Positions 25,390-37,086 of a stretch of 64,000 nt of DNA are shown here, piece after piece. The stretch comes from an uncultured Eubacteriales bacterium (GTDB taxonomy: Bacteria; Bacillota; Clostridia; Oscillospirales; Oscillospiraceae): contig CAKTSK010000003.1 in NCBI GenBank assembly GCA_934597725.1, forward strand, positions 41,794 to 105,793, given 5' to 3'. The position numbers and the translations under genes were made by a program. Position 1 is the first letter of the stretch, and each line of letters starts with the position of its first letter. The notes beneath the pieces were generated by a model. That model was not told where the DNA came from. It saw nothing but the letters and a program-made list of their open reading frames with translations, and did not search any database.

Positions 25390-26154
25390 ATGACAAGACA
25401 GGAATTGGAGTATCTGGTGGAGTATACCCTGAACATTGGCCGCCAGATGATGGAGTGCGGCGCGGAAGGCTGGCGGGCGGAGAACACCATGGCCCGGATC
25501 TTCCGCGCCTACGGCTTGGAGGTGCTGGACGCCCACGTCATGGCCACCCAGGCGGCGGTGACGGTCAAGACCCCCGAGGGGGTCCACTACACCAGCACCT
25601 GCATGATCCTGCCGGACAAGACCGGGACCGACCTGGAGCGGCTGGAGCTGCTCAACGCGGCCTCCCGGCACATCTGCCAGGAGCCCCCGGCCATGGAGGA
25701 CCTCCCCCTTGCCATGAAGCGCCCGGCGGTGCGCTGGTCCTGGCGGGAGCTGCTGGGCTATGTGGTGGCGGCGGGCGCCTTTGCGGTGTTTTTCGGCGGG
25801 AGCGTTCTGGACGGTCTGGCCTCTGGGTTTATCGGGGGCCTCATCTACCTGATGGAACAGGTGCGCCGGGTCCACCACCAGAACCGGATCATTTACACCG
25901 CCGTGGCCTGCTTCCTCTCGGGCCTGTTGGCCCTGGGCTGTGTGGGTGTGGGCTTCGGCGCGGACCTGGACCGGATCATGATCGGCGACATCATGCTCTT
26001 CATCCCGGGGCTGGCCATGGTCAACGGGGTGCGGGAGTTTTTTTACGCCGACATCCTCACCGGGGTCTACCGGCTCATTGAGGCCATGCTGATCGCCGGC
26101 GCCATTGCCCTGGGCTATGCCGTGGCGCTGATGATGGGAGGGAGAATGCTATGA
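25390..26154 (+). CDS. Threonine/serine exporter, N-terminal component (ThrE-like)
   Basis: A 254-residue membrane protein with the ThrE/DUF1212 domain. The soluble N-terminal half (residues 1-110) contains the family segment GRQMMECGAEGWRAENTM and a predicted cytoplasmic domain; four to five membrane helices follow from about residue 118. In this split arrangement the second polypeptide supplies the remaining helices. Corynebacterial ThrE exports threonine and serine; substrates of clostridial split forms are unproven. ATG 25390 follows GGGGAGAGGAGG. The stop overlaps the next start by four bases. Confidence 0.88.
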   Translation: MTRQELEYLVEYTLNIGRQMMECGAEGWRAENTMARIFRAYGLEVLDAHVMATQAAVTVKTPEGVHYTSTCMILPDKTGTDLERLELLNAASRHICQEPPAMEDLPLAMKRPAVRWSWRELLGYVVAAGAFAVFFGGSVLDGLASGFIGGLIYLMEQVRRVHHQNRIIYTAVACFLSGLLALGCVGVGFGADLDRIMIGDIMLFIPGLAMVNGVREFFYADILTGVYRLIEAMLIAGAIALGYAVALMMGGRML

Positions 26155-26642
26155 CAGAAGAAGTGCTGCAGGTGCTGTGCGCCGGCTTAGGGACCCTGGC
26201 CTTTGCGCTGTTTTTCCATGTGCGTCCCAATCATCTCTTCCTGGCGACCCTGGGCGGGGCGCTGTCTTGGGTGCTGTATCTGGTGGTGCGGGGACAGACC
26301 GGCTCGGTGTTTTGCAGCGCGCTGGTGGCGGCCATGGGGATCTGTTTCTGGGCCGAGTGCTTTGCCCGGCTGCGGAAGGCCCCGGCCACCATTTTCCTCA
26401 TCCCCGGCATCGTGCCCCTGCTGCCCGGCGGCGCGCTGTACTACACCATGAACGCGATCATCTCGGAGGACATGGTCCGCATGATCCAGAAGGCCAAGGA
26501 GACCGGGATGATGGTCCTGGGGATCGTGCTGGGGATCCTGATCGCCTCGGAGATCGTGCGGGTGCTTCAATGGCTCTATTTCCACCGGGATAAGTTCGTC
26601 CGGCGGCGGACATTGCCGCTGCCGCCGTCGAAAAAGCAGTGA
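26151..26642 (+). CDS. Threonine/serine exporter, C-terminal component
   Basis: A 163-residue membrane protein with about five helices of the ThrE_2 family, the partner half of the split exporter. LIPGIVPLLPGGALYYTMN is the typical amphipathic-glycine segment of the family. Start and stop codons overlap with the first component as ATGA, so equal synthesis is likely. The tail is basic and cytoplasmic. Confidence 0.88.
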   Translation: MTEEVLQVLCAGLGTLAFALFFHVRPNHLFLATLGGALSWVLYLVVRGQTGSVFCSALVAAMGICFWAECFARLRKAPATIFLIPGIVPLLPGGALYYTMNAIISEDMVRMIQKAKETGMMVLGIVLGILIASEIVRVLQWLYFHRDKFVRRRTLPLPPSKKQ

Positions 26643-26669
26643 CCTTATGAAAAAAGTTTCGTTTGGGGC

Positions 26670-26698
26670 TGTTAAACGGGGAAAAAATTCCGTATAAT
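26670..26698 (+). promoter_or_regulatory. Possible promoter for the TIGR01440 gene
   Basis: A perfect TATAAT (26693-26698) stands 77 bases before the gene; the best -35 at 17 bases is TGTTAA, which is poor. Confidence 0.45.
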
Positions 26699-26774
26699 AA
26701 AAAGCAGAACAACGGGCAGCAGAGGAAGGTCTTCTCTGTCCGCAGAAAGAATCTGGAACGAGGTGCTGTCTATC

Positions 26775-27320
26775 ATGTTAGAGCAAATTCGAAACGAAGC
26801 TCGTCTGGCTGCGGAGCAGATCTGCCAGGCCGGGAAGCTGCAGAAGGGACAGATCTTGGTGGTGGGCTGCTCCACCAGCGAGGTCACCGGCCACAAAGTG
26901 GGCAGCGATTCCAGCCCGGAGATCGGCCAGGCCATTTATGAGGGCATCCAGCAGGCCCTGCAGCCCAAGGGGATCTGGCTGGCCGCCCAGTGCTGTGAAC
27001 ATCTGAACCGGGCCATCATCCTGGAGGCGGAAGCCGCCGGAAACGCGGAGATCTGCAACGTGGTCCCCCGCCCCAAGGCAGGCGGTTCCTTTGCCACGGC
27101 AGCGTACCACGGCTTCCAGCATCCGGTGGCGCTGGAAGCGGTCCGGGCAGACGGCGGCCTGGACATCGGCGGCACACTGATCGGGATGCACCTGAAGCAT
27201 GTGGCAGTTCCCGTCCGGCTGGAGCAGGACCACATTGGCGAGGCCATGGTGCTGGCGGCGCGGGTCCGTCCGAAGTACATCGGCGGTGAGCGGGCCGGCT
27301 ATGACGAACAAATGAAATAA
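26775..27320 (+). CDS. TIGR01440/DUF436 family protein
   Basis: A 181-residue protein of the YwlG (DUF436) family, of unknown biochemical function. Characteristic segments are LVVGCSTSEVTGHKVGSDSS, CCEHLNRAII, the VVPRPKAGGSFATAAY stretch and the C-terminal VRPKYIGGERA. Cysteines in VVGCSTSE and AQCCEHLN are conserved in the family as I know it. ATG 26775 is favoured over GTG 26763, as GAGGTG stands nine bases before it. It stands alone between a TATAAT-containing gap and two hairpins. Confidence 0.88.
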   Translation: MLEQIRNEARLAAEQICQAGKLQKGQILVVGCSTSEVTGHKVGSDSSPEIGQAIYEGIQQALQPKGIWLAAQCCEHLNRAIILEAEAAGNAEICNVVPRPKAGGSFATAAYHGFQHPVALEAVRADGGLDIGGTLIGMHLKHVAVPVRLEQDHIGEAMVLAARVRPKYIGGERAGYDEQMK

Positions 27321-27334
27321 TATCGCCCCCTGTT

Positions 27335-27365
27335 CCGCCCTCCGGCACAAAGTGCCGGAGGGCGG
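27335..27365. other. Strong perfect hairpin
   Basis: CCGCCCTCCGGCAC and GTGCCGGAGGGCGG form a 14-bp perfect stem with an AAA loop, 14 bases after the preceding stop. The sequence after it (ATTTGCG) lacks a T-run, so it may be a degenerate terminator or an RNA end-stabiliser. Confidence 0.6.
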
Positions 27366-27405
27366 ATTTGCGCTGCTGAGAGGGACACACTGCTGAGAGG
27401 GACAA

Positions 27406-27442
27406 GAAAGGGCCGAACCTGTACAGGTTCGGCCCTTTTTTT
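27406..27442. terminator. Bidirectional terminator between convergent genes
   Basis: GGGCCGAACCTGT and ACAGGTTCGGCCC form a perfect palindrome flanked by AAA and TTTTTTT. It serves the TIGR01440 gene on plus and the acyl-CoA dehydrogenase on minus. Confidence 0.9.
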
Positions 27443-27466
27443 CGGAAGGGAAAAGAAGGAGGAAAA

Positions 27467-28609
27467 TCAGGCAAACAGGCCCTTGGAGAGGACGATCTTC
27501 TGGATCTCGCTGGTCCCCTCATAGATCTGGGTGATCTTGGCGTCCCGCATCAGGCGCTCCACATGGTACTCCTTCATGAAGCCGTTGCCGCCCAGCATCT
27601 GCACGGCGTCGGTGGTCACGCGCATGGCGGTCTCCGCAGCGACCAGCTTGGCCTTGGCAGCGGAGGCGGAGAAGGGCTTGTGCTCGTCCTTGTCGCAGGC
27701 GGCCTTGTAGACCAGGTACTTGGCCATCTCGATCTCGGTGGCCAGGTCGACCATGCGGAAGGCCAGGTGCTGGTTCTTGTACAGGGGCTTTTTGAACTGC
27801 TCGCGCTGCATCAGATACTTCCGGGCGATCTCAAAGGCGCCCTCGGCGATGCCCAGTGCCTGGGAAGCGATGCCGATGCGGCCGCCGTCCAGGGTCTTCA
27901 TGGCGGCCACGAAGCCCTTGCCCGGGGGGGTGATCATGTTGGCCACGGGCACGCGGACGTTGTCGAAGTGCAGCTCGCTGACCATGGCGCTGCGGATGCC
28001 CATGGTGTCGTGGCGGGTGCCGATGGTGAAGCCGGGGGTGTTCCGCTCCACCACGAAGGTGGCGATGCTCTTGGGGCCCAGCTCGTGGTCGGTCAGAGCA
28101 TAGACGCAGAAGTAGTCGGACAGCGGGCCGTTGGTGATGAAGCACTTGCTGCCGTTGATGATATATTCGTCGCCGTCGCGCTGGGCGAAGGTGAGCATCC
28201 CGCTCACGTCGGAGCCGGCGGTGGGCTCGGTCAGGCCGAAGGAACCCAGGTGCCCATCCCGGAGCACGGGAGGCATGAACCGCTTGAGCTGCTCATCGGT
28301 GGCCTCGGAGAAGTACAGGCTGCCGCCGTACAGAGAGGTCGCCACAGAGAAGGACACGCCCAGAGAGGGATCGACCTTGGAGATCTCCTCCACGGCCAGA
28401 GCGTACTCCATGTAGCCCAGCCCCTGGCCGCCATATTCCTTGGCGTAGGGCAGGCCGATGAAGCCCAGATCACAGAGGTCCTGGTACAGAGATACGTCGT
28501 ACTCCCGGGACTCATCCCGCTCCAGTACCTTGGGAGCGACCTTTTTCTCGGTGAAGTCACGGGCCATCTTTTGGATCGAAAGTTGCTGTTCGTTCAGTTC
28601 AAAATTCAT
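27467..28609 (-). CDS. Acyl-CoA dehydrogenase (butyryl-CoA dehydrogenase-like)
   Basis: A 380-residue flavoenzyme of the short-chain acyl-CoA dehydrogenase family. The FAD-binding segment FGLTEPTAGSDVSGM and ITNGPLSDYF lie mid-protein. The catalytic base is Glu364 in QIYEGTSEIQ, the position used by butyryl-CoA dehydrogenases. In butyrate producers the enzyme reduces crotonyl-CoA together with an electron-transfer flavoprotein. No etfAB, crt or hbd gene is adjacent, so substrate and partner are unproven. The ribosome site AAGGAG lies about 12 bases from ATG 28609. It is monocistronic, on the minus strand. Confidence 0.9.
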   Translation of the reverse strand: MNFELNEQQLSIQKMARDFTEKKVAPKVLERDESREYDVSLYQDLCDLGFIGLPYAKEYGGQGLGYMEYALAVEEISKVDPSLGVSFSVATSLYGGSLYFSEATDEQLKRFMPPVLRDGHLGSFGLTEPTAGSDVSGMLTFAQRDGDEYIINGSKCFITNGPLSDYFCVYALTDHELGPKSIATFVVERNTPGFTIGTRHDTMGIRSAMVSELHFDNVRVPVANMITPPGKGFVAAMKTLDGGRIGIASQALGIAEGAFEIARKYLMQREQFKKPLYKNQHLAFRMVDLATEIEMAKYLVYKAACDKDEHKPFSASAAKAKLVAAETAMRVTTDAVQMLGGNGFMKEYHVERLMRDAKITQIYEGTSEIQKIVLSKGLFA

Positions 28610-28725
28610 GATGGGGTTTTCTCCTTTTTACATTGGTAAGAACCAACTGGCCTGACTGAAAGCGCTGTCACGGTCGACAGAGATCTCGACAATCGTTTCC
28701 GGCCGAGGACAAATTGTACTATTAC

Positions 28726-28754
28726 ACATTACCATAAGATGTGAAAAAAATCAA
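28726..28754 (-). promoter_or_regulatory. Possible promoter for acyl-CoA dehydrogenase gene
   Basis: On the minus strand TTGATT, a 17-base spacer and TAATGT, about 117 bases upstream of the start. The hexamers are imperfect. Confidence 0.4.
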
Positions 28755-28860
28755 CGCCGTCTTACAGATTTTTTATACAATGAGCAGGTTTTTTTCACAT
28801 AGGAAAAAACAAAAGTACCCCGGTGAAACGCAATAAAAACCAAAATGGACGAACACAAAG

Positions 28861-28896
28861 GGGGATTTCTCTCCCGCTTGCGGGGCAGAAATCCCC
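28861..28896. other. Long hairpin in a 530-base intergenic region
   Basis: GGGGATTTCT pairs with AGAAATCCCC and an inner CCCGC pairs with GCGGG, with no T-run after it on plus. It sits between two minus-strand genes in a region (28640-29143) where I find no coding sequence. Confidence 0.65.
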
Positions 28897-28910
28897 AAAA
28901 GACAAAAAGG

Positions 28911-28945
28911 AACGGCAGCGACTTCCCAGATCGCTGCCGTCCTTT
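28911..28945. terminator. Bidirectional terminator in the intergenic region
   Basis: ACGGCAGCGA (28912-28921) and TCGCTGCCGT (28931-28940) form a 10-bp stem with CCTTTTT on both sides. On minus it would end the TolC-like transcript about 200 bases past its stop. The stretch 28945-29143 is AT-rich, with a purine run (AGAGAGAAAAGAGAGAGAAA); nothing else is identified in it. Confidence 0.75.
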
Positions 28946-29143
28946 TTAAGAGAGAAAAGAGAGAGAAAAGAGAGTGTGTAAGTTAAGGCAGAAGGTTTTT
29001 GATCTCTGCTTCTTACAGGTGTTATCTTACAGAAGAATTGTGACCAAAATATTGGAATGATGTGGCCAAATTATGAATTCCGTGACGGTTTTGTAAACGA
29101 TTTCTAAAGAGTTTCTTACGGCCTGTCCGCAGGTGCAAACGGC

Positions 29144-30523
29144 TCAGCCGCCGCTGTTCACCAGCCCCTTCTGCACGGCCTGATCGTAGTTGTGATAGGC
29201 GGTGAACAGATCCAGCTTGGCGGCCTGGACCTCCCGCTGGGCGCTGTGCAGGGTGACCTGGGCGTCCAGCAGGGCGTTGTTGGACAGCAGGCCCAGCGCA
29301 TGCTTTTTCTCGGCCACAGCATAGACCTGTTCCTCGTAGTCCAGGGCGGCTTCCTTGTCGGTCAGCGCGGCCTGGGCCGGGGGGATGGCTTTGTACAGAT
29401 TTTGGAAGGCCAGCTCAAACTCTGCCACCGTGGCCTGGTCCTGGTAAAGGGCGGCCTGATAGGCGTAGGCGGCCATCTTGTACTGGTAGCTGTCCTTGCC
29501 CTCGTCCCGTCTGGCGTCGTTCATCTCCTCCTCTGCGTTCTCCACCGCCCGGGTGGAGGCATAGAGGGTGTAGCTGCGTTCCTTGGCCCGGGTCAGGCCG
29601 GTGGCGTAAGACAGGGCGGACAGCTGCTGCTCGGTGACGGAGGGGATGTTGGTGAGGGTGAGCTGGCCGGTGGCCGGGTCTCCCATCAGGGTTTGCAGGG
29701 AGCCGGTCAGCGAGGAGAGGGTGTTCTCCAGGGAGGCCAAAGAGGTCTCCACGCTCTGGTAGCCGTTCTGGGCCTGGAGCAAGGTCAGCTGGGACACCTG
29801 GCCCAGGTCATAGCGCAGCTGGACCTCATCCAGAGACCGCTTGGTGCTTTCCAGGGTCTCCAGCAGGCTCTCCCGCTGCAAATTGGTGGACAGGATGGTG
29901 AGGTACAGGGACTCCGCGCCGGAGACGGTCTGGTCGGCCGCATAGTCGATCTGATGTTCCGTGTCTTCCAGGGTCTTTTGGTAGTCCTCTTTCTGTTCCT
30001 TCAGGTCTTCCAGCTGGGTCTCCATGGATTCCAGAGAGGCTTCCAGGCTGGCCGCCTGCATTTTGCTCAGCTGGCTGGCGGTGTTGAGGGTGTTGACCAG
30101 GATCAGGCTGTTGGCAAAATCCTGCAGGCCGGAGATCTGCCCCCCTGCCACAGTGATCTTTCCGATGGCAGCGGCCAACTGCTGCTGGGCCATTTCCAAG
30201 CTGCCGGTGGTGCTGTTGAGCAGCAGCTCGAGTTGGTCCTCCATCTCGTCGATGGCGTCCTGTAGCTCGCCGATGGGCTCGTCCCAGTTCATGGCCTGGG
30301 CGGATTTCAGGTTTTCCTCGGCGGCTTTCAGGCTGCGGTTGTTGGTCTGGACCCGGGCGCGGATGCCCTCAAAGGAGATGGTCCCGTCGGTGGGCATGGT
30401 GACCGAGGTGTTGCCGGTGACGGACTGGGCAAGCCCGCTGCCATCGGTGACCCGGGCCGCCGACACAGGGGTCGCCAGCAGGGCGGTGCAGGCCAGGCAC
30501 AGAGCAAGGTGGCGTTGAAACAT
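29144..30523 (-). CDS. TolC-like coiled-coil exported protein
   Basis: A 459-residue protein with a signal peptide (FQRHLALCLACTALLATPVSA) and a mature part of long heptad-rich helices in two repeats, roughly residues 50-240 and 290-450. Each repeat has TolC-type signatures such as LRYDLGQVSQLTLLQAQNGYQ and KKHALGLLSNNALLDAQVTL. In Gram-negative bacteria TolC is the outer membrane duct of efflux pumps. This organism has no evident outer membrane, and related exported proteins in Firmicutes have no settled function. No ABC transporter or membrane fusion protein is adjacent. ATG 30523 follows GAGGAG. Confidence 0.8.
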   Translation of the reverse strand: MFQRHLALCLACTALLATPVSAARVTDGSGLAQSVTGNTSVTMPTDGTISFEGIRARVQTNNRSLKAAEENLKSAQAMNWDEPIGELQDAIDEMEDQLELLLNSTTGSLEMAQQQLAAAIGKITVAGGQISGLQDFANSLILVNTLNTASQLSKMQAASLEASLESMETQLEDLKEQKEDYQKTLEDTEHQIDYAADQTVSGAESLYLTILSTNLQRESLLETLESTKRSLDEVQLRYDLGQVSQLTLLQAQNGYQSVETSLASLENTLSSLTGSLQTLMGDPATGQLTLTNIPSVTEQQLSALSYATGLTRAKERSYTLYASTRAVENAEEEMNDARRDEGKDSYQYKMAAYAYQAALYQDQATVAEFELAFQNLYKAIPPAQAALTDKEAALDYEEQVYAVAEKKHALGLLSNNALLDAQVTLHSAQREVQAAKLDLFTAYHNYDQAVQKGLVNSGG

Positions 30524-30609
30524 GGGAAGCTCCTCTCGTGGGGATGGGTTGTTAGAATACGGACAAAAAAAGTGTAGCAAAAGCATGTGAAGAAAGTATG
30601 AACGGGCAG

Positions 30610-30638
30610 AAAAAAAGAAGGCCGTTGCCGGCCTTCTT
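30610..30638 (-). terminator. Terminator after the tandem-OB gene
   Basis: AAGAAGGCCG and CGGCCTTCTT form a 10-bp stem; the minus strand continues with TTTTTT. Confidence 0.88.
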
Positions 30639-30643
30639 GGGGC

Positions 30644-31255
30644 TTATGCCGAGGGATCGTCCTGGCAGGGCAGGAGCGCGGACAGGGAGATCTCAAAAGC
30701 CGTCCGCTCCTGTACCGTCTCGTCGATGACCTTCCGGTACAGCCGGCTTTGCAGCCTGCCTTCCAGACGCAGGCAGTCCCGGGTCTCCATCTGGCTGCAC
30801 TGGTGGGCCAGGGCGCCCCAGGCGATGCAGGGCAGGTAGTCTGCCCGCCGGTAGCGGCGGTTCACCGCCAGCAGCAGGTCGCAGATCTCCCGGCCCAACG
30901 GGGTCCGGCGCAGGGTGGGCGGCTTGCACAAGGTCCCCTGCAGGAACACTTGGTTGCAGGGCGCGCCCTGGCCCGGGACGATGGACCGGGCCAGCACGGT
31001 GATGACCAGCCGGCTGCCCACGCCGCTGCGGTTGTTGAAGGAGCGGACCTCCCCCGTGATCTCCACATACGCCCCCCGGTCAGGCAATGTCTCCGCCGGG
31101 CCGGGGCAGAGGATGTTCAGCACATCCTCCCGCCCGGACAGCCGGGGAACGGCAAGGGGAAAACGATAGAAGTCGATGCCGTGGACCTGGTGGGACAGCA
31201 CGGCAGTTCCGGCGACGGTCCCCCGCAGGACCACCCGGTTTTCCTTTTGTTCCAT
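30644..31255 (-). CDS. Single-stranded DNA-binding-like protein with two OB-fold units
   Basis: A 203-residue protein with two SSB-like halves. Residues about 5-95 contain NRVVLRGTVAGTAVL and the YVEITGEVRSFNNR strand pair; residues about 108-195 repeat the pattern with NQVFLQGTLCKPP, GREICDLLLAVNRRY, IAWGALAHQCS and LRLEGRLQSRLY. The second half is closest to bacterial SSB, with the typical R-x-T-P-x-G-x-E/D-x-C-D segment. The acidic SSB tail (DDxPF) is absent; the end reads PCQDDPSA. The essential Ssb is probably elsewhere, and this is likely an accessory paralogue. Start 31255 is set by GGAGGCGG. It follows the FTR-like gene on minus. Confidence 0.7.
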   Translation of the reverse strand: MEQKENRVVLRGTVAGTAVLSHQVHGIDFYRFPLAVPRLSGREDVLNILCPGPAETLPDRGAYVEITGEVRSFNNRSGVGSRLVITVLARSIVPGQGAPCNQVFLQGTLCKPPTLRRTPLGREICDLLLAVNRRYRRADYLPCIAWGALAHQCSQMETRDCLRLEGRLQSRLYRKVIDETVQERTAFEISLSALLPCQDDPSA

Positions 31256-31329
31256 GTTCAGACCGCCTCCAAAATTGCTCAGTTCGTTGCCTGTCTGAAC
31301 CATATGCGGGGCGGGGGAAAACTATGCCG

Positions 31330-31530
31330 TCAGTCCTTGGCCTTGTAGTAGAGCATGCAGTGGCAGTAGCCCTCGTAGTCGGGGTCGGCGATCTGGTCTT
31401 TGAACTCCTGGCAGATGCACTTGGTGGCGGGGGAGACCTCCAGCTTGCAGGGACAGTAGCCGCCCTTCTGTTTCAGGCCCTCCCGGATCTTGGCGACCAT
31501 CGCCTTGTCTTCATTCAAACGAACACCCAT
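31330..31530 (-). CDS. Ferredoxin-thioredoxin reductase catalytic chain-like protein
   Basis: A 66-residue protein with six cysteines in three CxC pairs: Cys26/Cys28 (CPC), Cys38/Cys40 (KCICQEF) and Cys56/Cys58 (YCHCMLY). This is the pattern of the catalytic chain of ferredoxin:thioredoxin reductase, in which four Cys hold a [4Fe-4S] cluster and two form the redox disulfide. The spacing differs from plant FTR (x9 and x15 instead of x16 and x8), as usual for short anaerobe versions. No variable chain is nearby. It probably passes electrons from ferredoxin to a thioredoxin-like partner. ATG 31530 follows AGGAGG; the longer upstream frame overlaps the transporter. Confidence 0.8.
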   Translation of the reverse strand: MGVRLNEDKAMVAKIREGLKQKGGYCPCKLEVSPATKCICQEFKDQIADPDYEGYCHCMLYYKAKD

Positions 31531-31565
31531 GGTTCTTGCCTCCTGTGGTGGTTTTTGGCCGGGCC

Positions 31566-32372
31566 TCATCCCAGGGCCACGTCCAGCACCATCATGACAG
31601 AAAAGCCCACCAATGTAAAGAGGGCCATCCAATCTTTGTTCTCGTTGGTCTGGCTTTCCGGGATCAGCTCTTCCACCACCACATAGATCATGGCCCCGGC
31701 GGCAAAGGCCAGCAGGAAGGGCAGGCAGGCTCGGACCTTCAGCACCAGCAGCGCCCCCAGCACGGCGGCAATGGGTTCCACAATGCCGCTGAGCTGGCCG
31801 TAGAAAAAGGCTTTCCCTGCCCCGTAGCCCTCCCGGCGCAGGGGCAGGCTCACGGCCATGCCCTCGGGCAGGTTTTGCAGGCCGATGCCCACCGCCAGCA
31901 TCCACGCCCCGGCAGAGGTGGACCCGTCCAGCCCGTAGGCCAGCGAGCCAAAGGCCACGCCAATGGCCATCCCCTCGGGGATGTTGTGCAGGGTGATGGA
32001 AAAGACCAGCATGGCGCAGCGCTTGAGCCCGGTGGGAGACGTGGCGGCGGGAGTCCGCCGGGCGGAAAGACGGGTGAAGAGCCGGTCGCCGAAAAACAGC
32101 AGCACGCCGCCGCCCAGAAAACCGGCCAGGGCGGTCAGCCAGGGGTTCATGGACAGGTCCTCCGCCATGTCGATGGCGGGGGAGAGCAGGGACCAGAAGG
32201 CCGCCGCCACCATCACCCCGCCGGCCAGCCCCAGCATGGCGTCCATGACGTTCCGGTTGGGCTGCCGCACCAGAAAGACCACGCAGGCGCCCAGGGCAGT
32301 CAGCGCCCAGGTCAGCAGGGTCGCGCCCAGGGCCTGGACAGGATAGGGCAGCTGAAAAAAGCCGTCAAGCAT
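31566..32372 (-). CDS. ZIP family metal transporter
   Basis: A 268-residue membrane protein with about eight helices. The metal-site helices TM4 and TM5 carry HNIPEGMAIG and GIGLQNLPEGMA, the H-N-x-P-E-G pairs of the GufA/ZupT type. It imports zinc or another divalent cation across the cytoplasmic membrane. A short basic loop (TRLSARRTPAATS) separates TM3 and TM4. ATG 32372 follows GAGGAGG. The FTR-like gene follows after 35 bases, then the tandem-OB gene, suggesting one transcript. Confidence 0.9.
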   Translation of the reverse strand: MLDGFFQLPYPVQALGATLLTWALTALGACVVFLVRQPNRNVMDAMLGLAGGVMVAAAFWSLLSPAIDMAEDLSMNPWLTALAGFLGGGVLLFFGDRLFTRLSARRTPAATSPTGLKRCAMLVFSITLHNIPEGMAIGVAFGSLAYGLDGSTSAGAWMLAVGIGLQNLPEGMAVSLPLRREGYGAGKAFFYGQLSGIVEPIAAVLGALLVLKVRACLPFLLAFAAGAMIYVVVEELIPESQTNENKDWMALFTLVGFSVMMVLDVALG

Positions 32373-32483
32373 GAAATTCCTCCTCAGGTTCATCTCTCCC
32401 CGGACGGCGGCCCGCCCGGGGACAGTCTATCCTATGAGAAGGCAGGGGAAAGGGTCCCGGTTTTGCAGAAGAAGGGGGGAAAT

Positions 32484-32512
32484 TTGACGCAGCGGGAAAA
32501 AGGGCGTATGAT
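32484..32512 (+). promoter_or_regulatory. Sigma-A promoter for the Cys-rich protein gene
   Basis: TTGACG, a 17-base spacer and TATGAT, 34 bases before the start codon. Confidence 0.8.
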
Positions 32513-32546
32513 AAGGCCGATCCCAACCCCAAGGAGAGGAAGCAGC

Positions 32547-32981
32547 ATGGAGAAAGCGATTCAGTTTTGGTTTCACGGCTTTGCCCGGGGCCTGGACAGC
32601 CTGGAGGAATCCCAGCGCCAGACCCTGCTGGCCCAGTGCAGCAAGGCCTGCCTGCAGCGGGGAGACCTGCCCCCTTACCGCAGCCTGTATGAGCAGGCGG
32701 AGGGGGACTGCAACCGGTTCTTTGAAAAGCTCAATGAGGTGGACGGCGTGGACAGCGAGATGATGGTCCCCAACCGCCAGTATTGTCTCTACTTCAAGCA
32801 GTGTACCTGTCCTCTGGTCCGGGAGGGCTATCTGCACACGCCGCATCTGTGTGAATGTTCCCGGCAGAGCATTCTGGAACTGCTCCGGTCTTTCTGGCCG
32901 GAAAGAACGGTGACGGTGGAGGCCTGCCGCACCATTTTGCGAGGGGACGAGGACTGTAAATTTCTGATCACCATGTCTTGA
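32547..32981 (+). CDS. Cysteine-rich hypothetical protein
   Basis: A 144-residue soluble protein with ten cysteines (31, 35, 55, 80, 86, 88, 102, 104, 127, 137), several paired as CSKAC, QCTCP and LCECS. The C-terminal segment ACRTILRGDEDCKFLI resembles the metal-binding end of V4R or ATC-hydrolase-type domains, where G-x-x-x-C-x-F closes the fold. I cannot assign a function. The cysteine density points to a metal or Fe-S site. ATG 32547 follows AAGGAGAGGA. It has its own promoter and terminator and is divergent from the ZIP operon. Confidence 0.7.
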   Translation: MEKAIQFWFHGFARGLDSLEESQRQTLLAQCSKACLQRGDLPPYRSLYEQAEGDCNRFFEKLNEVDGVDSEMMVPNRQYCLYFKQCTCPLVREGYLHTPHLCECSRQSILELLRSFWPERTVTVEACRTILRGDEDCKFLITMS

Positions 32982-32994
32982 ACAAACTGCCAAG

Positions 32995-33034
32995 AAAAAA
33001 TGCCTCCCTGGCCGAAACCAGGGAGGCATTTTTT
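32995..33034. terminator. Bidirectional terminator
   Basis: AAAAAATGCCTCCCTGG pairs with CCAGGGAGGCATTTTTT around a 6-base loop between convergent genes. Confidence 0.93.
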
Positions 33035-33063
33035 GCGTTGCAGCAGGGGCAGACAGAGGGAGC

Positions 33064-37085
<4,022 letters not shown>

Positions 37086-37086
<1 letters not shown>

